A stretch of DNA of 64,000 nt, taken from the NCBI GenBank assembly GCA_963855995.1, contig OY979717.1, forward strand, positions 15,784,960 to 15,848,959, given 5' to 3'. Source of the DNA: Muricea muricata (lineage: Eukaryota; Cnidaria; Anthozoa; Malacalcyonacea; Plexauridae). Under the pieces are notes generated by a model. It searched no databases. It was not told where the DNA came from and saw nothing but the letters and a program-made list of their open reading frames with translations. Of the stretch, positions 23,286 to 35,200 are shown piece after piece (the first letter of the stretch is position 1; each line of letters opens with the position of its first letter). Position numbers and translations under genes: made by a program.

Positions 23286-26200
23286 AATGGAGGCAACTGG
23301 TGATAGTCCAGGTTTGTAGAATAAAATATAAACCTCTAAGGAATAACAATTCGTTACATGTTGTATATACAGTATGGACTTGTGTGTTTGACAGCATCAA
23401 AATATTGCAAACCCCTATCGACATATCTATGGCATAGTATAAACGATCATTTTTTAATGACTTGTGCTCTGTGTGTCATAGTAGGTGCCTAGCTATTAGA
23501 GATTATGACGGTTGACTAAGCCAGGGTTTATATTTCAAATAAAGAAATCCACATGTCCTTGTTCATTAAAAATATATATTTGCTCTTCGAAATAAACAAA
23601 GATGCGATCATTGGCATTGACATTTTGAAACATCAAAACTATGTTTTGTACCGCTATGAACATTATTTTAACAAAAAACATAGTCTTGATTAATGTGGAT
23701 TGCGAAGTTGAAGTGAAACGTGTTATATGAGGAGGATTTTATTTTACTACCTCGAAATACAAAGCAGCAATCACTCGCTGGATATTGGCTTGTGTTCGAA
23801 CTTTATAGCCAATTTTTTTGAACCCATCTTCAGTTTTTTAAATTTGTGTTTAAAATATGAAACCTGCAATTAGAAAATTATTTGGAAGTAGATATGATCC
23901 CCATGTACGCTATTTTTTTATGTAATTATTTGAAGTACCTTAGAATTGACTACACAAGTTAATGAGTGACCGGGTGAATTTTACAATTAATCTCAGCTGA
24001 CTTTTATTTAACCTTAACCCATGTGTTTATTTTCTCATATTTATATTCATGAAAATATGAAACATTTTTTTGTAAACTTGTCCGAAAAATTAGTACTAAT
24101 TTTGTCAAAGAATTTGAATAATTTGTAACCCTTTCTGGAATGACAATAAATTCATGTCATGCATCTTTCGGTTACGTTATGTCCGGTTTACAAGTTAATA
24201 TTTTTGATATTGCTTCATTGGTTTGTGCCAAAATTTTCCTTGTCATATTGCTAATGACAGAAAGAATTAGAAATATTTGCAAGAATTTTTTATTGTTAGT
24301 AACTTGGCCAAATTAGCTAGAGACAGTGCTAACAAGAGCTGAAAATTAAAGCTTTGCTCAGAGCTGACATGTCTTTGAAGTCGTATTGCAATTTTTAACA
24401 ATGGATTGGAAAACTCGATAATCGGGGGGGGGGGGCACATACTTTTATATTTATTTTCTGCACAATTAATTTCTCTTTAAATTGTAGTCTGTGATATGGT
24501 CTGTGAACACAAATAAATGAATATGTGTCCCCTCCATAATTATTGAGTTATGCCACTGATTATGAAGCCAATACTCAATAAGGTCATTTGTAGAAGTGAA
24601 AAAAGGTCATAATTATATATTAAATTTCTTGACTCTAATAACTTAATTTTAAAATGCTTAGGAGTTAAGAACTTATATTTTATAATTTACATCAAAATTT
24701 TTTTAAAAAACCTAAATATGAAAAATTGGACGGCAAAGTCTTTTTAACCTTGGCCGTAATTCTAAAAATTGCTGTAATTGAACAGTGTTTGTTATTGGAA
24801 CTGCCATATAAACTTATTTGATAAACCCAGGCCTCATTTTCACTTGTGTAAAATACTAGTCAACTGGCTTCAAATTGCATTGATGTGATTTTATTAAACA
24901 TTTCCAGTTCACTGGTTGTTTTTCACTACATCTACTCTTGTATGCTATACTGTCTAGATATGAAATATACATGCATCTAGAGCATATAGTCTGGAGACAA
25001 AGAAAATGAATGTAATTTTTTTCGGGCATCAAGTTTTATGTGGAAATTTCAGTCATTTGGCATTTAAAAAATGTACTTGCTTTTCCTTATGGACTAGCTA
25101 TGCTTTGGTCACATGGTACTAGTTGCATTACTAGGCCAATGTGCAAGCCAGGACAATATGTGTGGACGTGGCCAGTTTGAGTGAAATGATTGATTGTTCC
25201 TTATCTTTTCTTCGAGAAAAATTTTAATTTTTATTGTCAAAAAACATATGATATTGTACAAAGTTGCTATATAATGTACAGATTTACTTCCCACATGTAT
25301 GTAGATATTTTGATACTGAATTAACAGAGTGTGATGGCAGGATTAGCCCAGTTTTGAGTTGAGTTTTGATGGTACAAGCCTGGAAAAAAGTATTATTCCG
25401 ATTTTCTTGTCAGTTCAAGAATGAAGTAATTTTTCAGTAATACACCAGTAAAGATAATGCAGAGTAAACATACAAGTATGGAGAAAATTGCTACATGAAT
25501 AGTAATGTTGTATCATGTAATTAGGGCCGATTGTCAACTTATGCCTGCCTCACACTTCACAAACCTGGCACAGTTTTTCTATGTCTTTGTCATATATGAA
25601 CCTGTCAGTTATGAACAGTGAATTGCTGCATCCTCGTTTGCATTGTTGCAATAATTTTCATTTAGTTTTTCTTCAATCCTTAACACTATGATTTATATGC
25701 TATTACTGGCCTGACCATGGCACTCGATCATCGTGGCACTCTGCATCTGTTCTTTACTGAATTACTGTTAAGTACTCTACCTGCACCTTTACCCAGCTAT
25801 CACTCCCACTTGCTTGCACCTTTAACTTGCACCTCCTTTTTACAAAACCTCCACTAAAAACGATAAGTCATCTCAAGTGCTTAAAATTAAAACTCTGACA
25901 GTCACGTTTTTGACTTTGTCTCTTTTCACGTCTTCAGTCCACACCTCTCCCGATCACCTTTTCCCTGTAATAATAAATAGGAATACTTATTGTAAGTAAA
26001 CGCATGGTTTGAGGGAAATTAGTCATTAAATCTCCTTGAAAGCCGAGAGTGGGTTTGGGACCTCCACAAAACCACAGAGTACTACACCGAGGGCTCACTT
26101 CATTTATTTTCCTATGATTTTTGCGTAACGGCCTTTTGCTCAAACGTGTGCTAAGAGTGGTGGTCACCTCCCTGAAAAATTCAAAATGGCGGCGAAGTTC

Positions 26201-29200
26201 AGAGCCATTTTGAGGTTGTCAGGGGGGTGAATGCCTCTATGCATTTGCTGGGATAAAATTCTTAGCAAGTGCATCGAGGCATTCACCCCCCTGACAACTA
26301 CCAATCCGCGTTACGCTTTTTTCGTCGAGTGAGCCCTCTGTGTAGTACTCTGTGACAAAACCCTCCCGAGGCTTTCAGGCAGATTTCATAACTAATTTCC
26401 CTCAAACCATTCGTTTAGTTTGTAAACGCATGATAGGCTAGGTAATAGGCGAGACAACGAAGGCTTATCAAATTGAAACAAAAAATTCATTAAGCGTTAA
26501 TCTGCTTAATTCACTTCGCCTATACTAAATACCCCTCATCTGGTATTCATGGGGTAAGTACGACAGTAAATATGTTAAATGTAAAATATGACGTTAATGT
26601 AAATTAGGGCGAGTCGGCTGTAAGAACAAAAAGGTAGCCATCTGTTCAGGAAAGATAAGAAAGTCACAAAAACTCAGCGCAGAGAGTCGTACGGTGTGCG
26701 GGAGGTGTGCGGAGACTATGTATTGTGAGTGTTGGTGTCTACTATCAAAAATAGCCCAAAGAATGCAAATTGTAGTTCAACAGCGCGATACCAAGTTGAA
26801 CGCGGCTAAACTATAACGCCGCAAGCGTAGACACCAGATGACACCTATTTTTATCCAGCTGACTTGTGCGTATACTTAGTTTTATATACATGTATAATTT
26901 GCTGCAATAGTTATTCAGACTTTATTCCTATTCTCATTGGAATCTTGAAGTATTAAAGAAATAAAAAGTAGAAATCGTTTGGATGCCGGTGCTCACGCCG
27001 AATTAATTCGTCACACCACCTTGTCACTGCATTGTCTGCCATAATCTCTGGATCGTCTATTTATAGCAGTTCTCATTGTTCTGACCCGTACCGATGATGA
27101 AATCAAGAGGGCGGTCAAGTTCGAACATGATGTATATTGCAGATCTTCAAATGTACACCCATTCTGTTTTTTTCCTTCACAGTTTCCCTTTATATGTTAC
27201 CATTTTGACCAACTTTTCCAGCTACTTGTCTTTAGCAGGCATGCACTTATATAAGTTCTTCACTAAGAACACAATGCTCTTCAAATCTTTTCTTTACAAT
27301 TTTCCATGAAATGAACGATTACGTGTACCGTCTTCTTTCTCAGCATGAAACTAAACTATTTCCACAACTCTGGTGCGGATTCGCTTGTCTAATATTGCTT
27401 GAAAATATTCTGTTCGTTCATCCTCGAAAAGGAATTTTTTCTTGTGTATCTCTGTTCATACCAGTATTCTTTGATTATATCAATATTCTCCGACTTTTTA
27501 TTTTTTGTTGTGTACTACTCTCTTCCTCTGCCACGTCTTGTATGCTCTACCACGTCCTTAACCCTAGCTTCTTTTCCTTGCTCTTTCCGACCTTTCCTCG
27601 CTCAATCTTCTTCAACATTTCCAACATTTCTTCCACATCGCTTTTTCTTTTTTGCGTTCACCTGATCACAGGCACCCCGGCGCACTCAGGGAAGTGTGAG
27701 TGGTCCACACTTATTTAATATCTTTCTTAATGATCTTAAAATCCATATAACATCAATGGGTGGTTTATTCAAATACGTAGATGATTCAAACATTATGTCT
27801 CCAGTCTGGAAGGACGGGCAAATACAGAGGAGATGGTACAGCAGTTCCTGGAATGGTCAAGACGTAATAGTATGAAGTGTAAAGAGTTTAGTTTTCGGAA
27901 GAAGTGTTGTATTGAAACATTTCCGTTGGTGTTTGGCATCCCACAACAGTCATTTATTGTTATATTAGGGGGTACTTTTCAGGAAGATAGCAGATTTACA
28001 ATTTATGTTCATGAAAAACTTAAAAAGGCAAATAGATGCCTTTTTATTATATTATTATATTTTATTGAGATCATTACATGAGGAAGTATATGGACAGGAG
28101 GAAGTTAGTCACTTATTCATTACGCTAGTTCTACTAATCATTACGTATGTTCTTTCAGTATATGGTGCTTCTAAACCTGAACTTACAAAGATTCAGTGTT
28201 TTCTAGATAGATGTTATAAACGTAGATACATTTCAAAAGAATTAAGTGGGCATGAGTTGTTAGAAAACCAAAACAGGAACGTTTTTAGTGAGGTAGAACA
28301 AATTCAAGATTAGCCTATTAAAGAATATACTGCCAAAGAAGAAGATAAATAGATATGTTTCAAGAAACAAATGTAGTAACTTTCCTAAGAGTAACACAGA
28401 ACCTTTTAAAAACTCTTATATGATATTAATCGTTTAATTTTTTAATACACTTTAGCCTTATAATTTAGCCTAAGTAGATTCGTGTGATAGCAAATTAAGT
28501 AAATGATTATGGTGTAACATAAGATATGTATTTTTTATCTGATGAATGATTGATCCGGTAAAATCTTTAATTTCCAATCTTTTGACTATTAACAGAGCCT
28601 CTTCCTGAATCATTAGGCATGAAACTGGTATGTTCGATTTTCTGCACATGGTATGCCATTCCAACACAGCTTGATTTACGTTGGAGCATTTAGCCATGCG
28701 CTGTCGCTTTTGTTTAAGCCTCTCGTTGCCTGTTTCGTGCAAAGCAAGTATCGATTCCTTGTTTTTAAGTGTGGTCTGATGTTATTTTATTTATATAATA
28801 ATGTATGCAATGACGTAACATGCGTGACTCATACTATTTGCTATGGGGGTGCCTGTGATCTGATCCACCGCTTTTCTAGATTCTTTGTTTCCATATTCTT
28901 CTGCCGTGAACTTTTGCTTATCATATGCATGCTCAAAATTTCCTTCCAAAATGTTTTCAGCATTGTTGTTCAAAGCTGGGTTAGCAGGCTTGCTGTCGCG
29001 GCAATAGAAGCGTTCCGAAGCCATTCATTTGCTCAAGTTTAGCAGTTCTTCTGACCATATTGACCAATCAGAATGCTCACGAATCAGATACAGCATTCTG
29101 ATTGGTCAACTAACAGGAAGTTGTGAACTTGTTGAGGAGCTCGTTCAAAATTTTGAGGAATTGATCAGAGGAACTGCTAGATTTGAGCAAATGAATTGGT

Positions 29201-32200
29201 CGCTTCTATTGCCGAGACTGTAAAGTTAACCACGGCTAATAGACCTGTTAACCGTGGTTTAACCAAAGAAGCTACTATTGATTCAGACAAGATGTCTGAA
29301 CAAATATTTGCAAGATTGTGAACAAGCTGGTGGGAAATTTACATTGACTTTCACGTTAACTCAAGGTTAAGTTACACTGCGTCCCCTCTGTTTTGGTCGG
29401 GAAATTATTTTTCGACGTGTAAAATTTCGGGCAGGCGAAATTGCCCGCCCTGTATTTCGTCCGCACGAAATTTTGCTCGACCAAAACTAATTTCACGACA
29501 AAAAATTGAGGGACTGCTCGCAGTCTAGGGTTAAGTTGGCCGGTTTTTGAACAATTAACCGGCCCCTTAAAGACACACTATGCCATCAGTAACGACGCCA
29601 GCCCGACAATTTGGTCATGCAATGCAAATTTAAATCATTATCATTATTCATTTCTTTAAAAATTGATCCTTATAAGGTTTATAAACACTGAAAGTTTTGC
29701 ATTTGCATGAACAAATGCTGGGCTGGCTTCGCTACTGTATAGAACTTTCAGAATCTAAATTTCTTCATGCCTGCTAATTTTTTATGGCATTTTGTGATTT
29801 TTTAATGTGTTTTGGTCGTGCAAAATTTCGTGCGGACGAAATACGGGGTGCGCAATTTCGCCTGCCCGAAATTGGTAAAAATGAATTATTATTCGTCATG
29901 TTATTGGGCCAAATTAATTTTTTTAATATTATTGTTTCACAATGTGTGAATAACCGCCCCCAGCAATATACAGTACCACAAGAAGGCGACGAAGACTTTA
30001 CAGTATTTGCTTCTCTCTTTCTGTAAACTTAAATTAAATCGTTATTTTTAAATTTCTGTTTCAGAAACGACAAAAACAACCAGTGACAATCAGAGAACCA
30101 TTAAAGGAAAACCAGGTAATGTAAGCCGTGCTGCAATGAACCATGATAAACAGCGAACCATAATAATGGTTAAAAATTCAAAATTAAATTTACAAAATAT
30201 TGGTTGGAAAATTTCCACAGCTGTTGAAGTTACACGGTAATGCTATGAAATCTTCGAAATAAGTTCAAAGTACCATAGTGTATGAATTTTGTTTAATTAT
30301 GTGCAGCGATATGAATTACATTTTACCAAACCCGTGGCGACAACATGCAAAGTAATTTATTATCTTAAATTTGTAAGGATATTTAGTTTAATTTGTTTAA
30401 TTTTTATACATTTAAGTACAGAATTTCTGAAAATCACTTAATCTTAACTAGTACAACAGTTACAAATACAGCATTAATCTTAGAACAAGTCCCCTCTGTG
30501 ACTTTAAATGGTCTGCCCTTCACAGATCATTAATGATGAATGGCTATCATCTTTCGATGAATGCTGCCTGTCATTGGCACAAACATTGAGCTTATTTCAA
30601 ATAGATTTAATCGGGTCTATAATCAACCATACCAATATTTTTTTCTAATTTAGCAGTGCCCAACTTAGTTCTTCCTGGTCTAGCGGGAATAAATGCTCAG
30701 TATATGGTCCCAACATCGCCTTCTCAATTAGAAGAATTACTTAAACATGGCTACCCACCACAGTTTATTCTTCAGCAGTTTCAGTTGGCACAGGTATGTA
30801 ATTACACAATGGAATATATTTGCCCTTTTTCGTAATTTTTAAAGTGTCTCTAACCCAAGAATACAGTTATGCTGTTCAGTATGTTGTTTAGCATTACTCA
30901 GGCGTAGCAGTAGTAAACAACACTGTTGATAACTATAAACAATTTGCATGGATAGCCTAGTATATAGCATATGTACAATAATGTACATTGTTTTGGCATG
31001 TTATTATCATCATCAATATTGCAGTATATTAGAGTTTTTATCTTTTGCTGTGTATGTAGTATTTGCATGGGTATTGAGTAGTTGAGTACGATTAAAATTC
31101 CAGGAGTCCGAAGGACTCTTTTAGTTTCTTTCAGAAACGTCTCGGGTTTTCCAAAATATTAAGAATTCAAACATTCACGAAGAGTATCTCATTCGCCAAT
31201 CATATCTCTTTAAATATGCCCTCCACATGATTAGATAAACAATACTTGAACATATTTTAGAAACATCAATAAAAAGTATTCTACTGTAAGTTACGATTTT
31301 TTTTTGTATATTCCACCGAATAACTAACACCCCTGCATGCTACACAACAACTCCGTATCTTCAAAGCAACAATTTAGGGATTGGCTCAAACTTTGCACGT
31401 ACGGAGTTTTAGAGGATAACTGTTAAAAATACAGCAATTACAAATTTTCTTTGAATAAACCTACTTATGGTAAAAATGTGCGTTCTTCGTCTGTCATCGT
31501 ACGATGTCAGATTATGGTCGTCGTTTACATTCATGGCTGATCTGCGTATTCTTGATATAATCTAGCTGACCTACGTATTCTTGATATAATCTAGCTGATC
31601 TGCGTATTCTTGATATAATCTAGCTGATCCGATCGTGAGTAAAAGGCTTTGAACGAGCTGCCGGATAGAAACCGATAATGCCATTTATACGTTCAAGCAT
31701 GATGCACTATTTCACGCAACAGCAAATAATCGAACAGTAACGTTTCATCATGCAATCGAACACTTTTGCCGGTGAAATTAACACGTTTGTTTTCGCTTGA
31801 TAACTTCTGCTAGTTGTTGCACTTGTAAGATTCTCTGTCGTTAAGTGTTTCTGAGTAATAACAAAAGCATGCTGTATTAAGCCAGAAAACATGCCGAAAA
31901 AGCGAGCAAAAGTTTTCTTCGACGTCATAATTGTTGACATATTACACTTGAAACATGACGATTTCACCGGGAAAAGTACTCGATTTAATGATGAAACGTT
32001 ACGTTTACTCTTACTTGGTTCTGCTATGAGCTGTGAACAGAATCTTTGTTTTTGTATAGCTTGCACAACAGCCATACTCGGACTATTATAAGCTTGCAAA
32101 AGGCTTGGAGGCAAGTGCAGCTCGTAAGAACGACGGAAACGATGTGAATGACAATACTCGTGAGAATTCCTCTTGGACTGAAGAGGAGAATGAACGAAGC

Positions 32201-35200
32201 CCTATTAAAGTCAAGGTTTGTATATTAATAATCATATAAAGCAATGGTAGCTATCTCAAGAAAATGTAATAAAATCCAAACCGACACTGCATGCTCTTCC
32301 TGCTTTCGATCGCGACGACACACGCTCGTGGAAGACTGTGTCAAGACGTTTCATTGTATCCGCAGTTCTTTGGTATCGCTTTCTCGCTGGTTTTGACTCT
32401 AGTCATGTGTCTAGAATGTTATCACGTATTTTGGTGTAGAGGTTTCTCCATGGCTTGTCCATGTTATTCATTCTATGTTATGTCAACCAGAGACTGCGTG
32501 AATTGAAGTTACTGTATTCTGTTCCGATATTGCGTTCAATGCATGGAATGGTTTTTGTTATTAATGACTATGATAAAGCGAATTGTGGCCCTAATGGTGT
32601 GACGGAAAAAAAAGGACGTTGCTGATCTAATTGTTGGACGATTGATGCTTTTAAAGTTTCTGGTTAAAACGAAACAAAGCGATATTGCTTAGGAATTGTT
32701 TCTCGGTTGCACTCCTTTTTGAATTAATAATATTGAAATCAGAATCGCCAGTCCAGTTCAGGTGTGGGTTCGATAAGTCTATGTTAGCAGGTGGTAAGGG
32801 AGGGGGGAGGGTTTGGTTGAACAAAGTATTATTATGTAGTACAATTTATACATTAAGAAGATAGTTCCTCCTAAGAGTAGTGTCTTGAAAGAGGCAACGA
32901 TTTTGTAGGAGAAAACCCGAATTTTCCATTGCCAGTACAATGGTGAGTAATATGGTGAGTAATATTTACACTTCTTAAAAATATGTGAAACCAATAAAGA
33001 TACTTGCATTTTAGATTGAGCCTGCTGACAGTGATGATGAGGATGTCAGAGAAGGATCAGAACATTACAATGGTTGTAACGGTTTAAGGAAAAGCGAAAA
33101 GCAACCAGCAGAAAGTATGTAGAGATTTTTTACTGATGAGAAGTTTCTTGTAGTTTTGCATGGCAATAATCATCACAAACAACGCTTCAGATCATCAGTA
33201 GAAATATGAAAAGGCTTGCAATGCGACTACTTGTAACCAATATATCGAGTTCATAAAATGATAATAACATGTAGTATTGATCTAATGTAATGCAATTTAA
33301 TTCTAATACCTATTGACTGTGCCCAAGCCAAGTGAAACAGTATGTTTTGTGCCGATGTTTCCCGAGGCGAATCCGAGGGAAATATCGGTAGTCGAGGGTT
33401 CACAAAACATACTGTTTTCCCGAGGGGCACAGACAATAAGTATTTTATTCTACACTAAGTATCATAGGAGAAGAAAAATATCACAAATTATTGCAAAATG
33501 TACATTTAGTTAAAGTTTTTGACAGAAAAAAACAAAATATAAGTAATGACCACCGCTCAAATATGGTGGTAAGAAGACATGCAGTCGAATTTCTTCGCAT
33601 AATTGAACTTTGACACTTAGTATATATTAATACAATTTGTCTCTTTTAGTAACATCAAATCAAGTCAAACAACGTCTACAGGAATTTGTATTGAATAAAC
33701 AACAGCGCGAAGCAGCCGTTTCTGGAGTACCCGATCCTAATATGTTCAGGCGATGGTAAGCGCATCCTGCAAAATATATTAGAAAGTGCTAGGAATTACA
33801 ATCAATGGACAGCAACCATTTTTTCAACTTTTTAAACTAAAATGTTGAATTCGCAATCTTTTCTTTCACCTCACTCACCCAAACAATGTTGCGTTTTGTT
33901 TGTGTAAACACCTAGAGATAAAAATCGCGGAATCAACATTGTTCTTCGGGGATTGCGGATGCGATTTATTGGAGAAAAAGTCTTGCGTACGTATCTTGAA
34001 ACAGATATCCACATAATTTTGTCCAAGACTGTAGAACATAATGGACGATGGACTTTTAGTTGTTGCTTGTATAGTCATAAAAGTATAGCCGAAACATTTT
34101 CAGTACTAGGATTTTGTGAAATTAACCTGATAGAACTAAATGTTGAAGAATTTTCCACCCTCAAAAAAGATCCATCTGAACCGTTTTGTATCATCAATTG
34201 ATTACGTTTTAGGTAAATGTTAGACTCTTGTTAGACTTGTATTGAGTTGTTTTCTAAAACAGTAAGTTAAAAGTGTACTCAAGGTACAATTCATCCATCT
34301 TAGTGTATATATTGTCGATATTAGGAACCTTGGTGTTGGTGATGATGAACAAGATGCAATAAGCCCGCTTGGTCGATCTCGGTCCGGAAATGGCGATTCC
34401 AATTTTCCTCTTCGTAAAACAGGTACTTTGGTAATTATCATTTTCCCGAAATACCCTCAGATGTGTTGAGCGATAAAACAAAATAATGACTGAATTTTCC
34501 TCAGTGCGCATATAATAATATATAAGGAAATGCTTCTCGACTGTGGTTGGTCAGTTGCAGTGCAGTTAATCCCAAACAGGAGTGCATGAATCTGTAACAA
34601 CAGGGCAAAAATCTGTAACGGCAGAAGAACCAATCGAGGATGCAAATTTTCTTAACAAAACAAACAAACATGGTGGGTGAAATTGGCGAGAAATTGTGGT
34701 AAATTTGGCTGGGCTTTTTAGCGAAATGGATTCATTTAAACAATCTCAACAATGCGAAGTTCTGGCTTCTTTGAACGTATTTATGAAGACGTCATGGGCG
34801 TAAAAATAAAGTTTTTAAAGGAAAAAAGTGAAGGGAGAGATCCCGGTGTAAGTACAGTGTTATTGCGCGTATTTTTGTCTCGAACATTTCCTTTTATATT
34901 ATTAACAAGTAGTATTATCAACTCCTGAGTTTTTAATGACGCGGACTCGTGCAATTTTGGCGTCATTGAAAAACTCCCCCGCGTGCATGTTATTTATTTG
35001 TAAGCACTCGGAAATTCATGCTAAAACAATAGGTCGCCTCAGGATTTATTTACCAAAGGCGAAGTGATTATTGATGAGTAATTGTTTTAGTATAATTTCT
35101 TTGGTAAAACATATATAAAATGCACTTCTTTTATGAATACAGTCTGCTTCGGAAAACTCCTAAGTAAAGACTAAAGTTTATTGGTAGTTTTTCAATAGTA

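Noticed and set aside
27311-27718. 135-codon hydrophobic open frame just before the LINE fragment
   Set aside because: Phe/Leu/Ser-rich text typical of random T-rich sequence. The reverse transcriptase motif lies in another frame.
31707-32114. 135-codon minus-strand open frame
   Set aside because: Overlaps the border of an HDAC exon antisense; no recognisable family.
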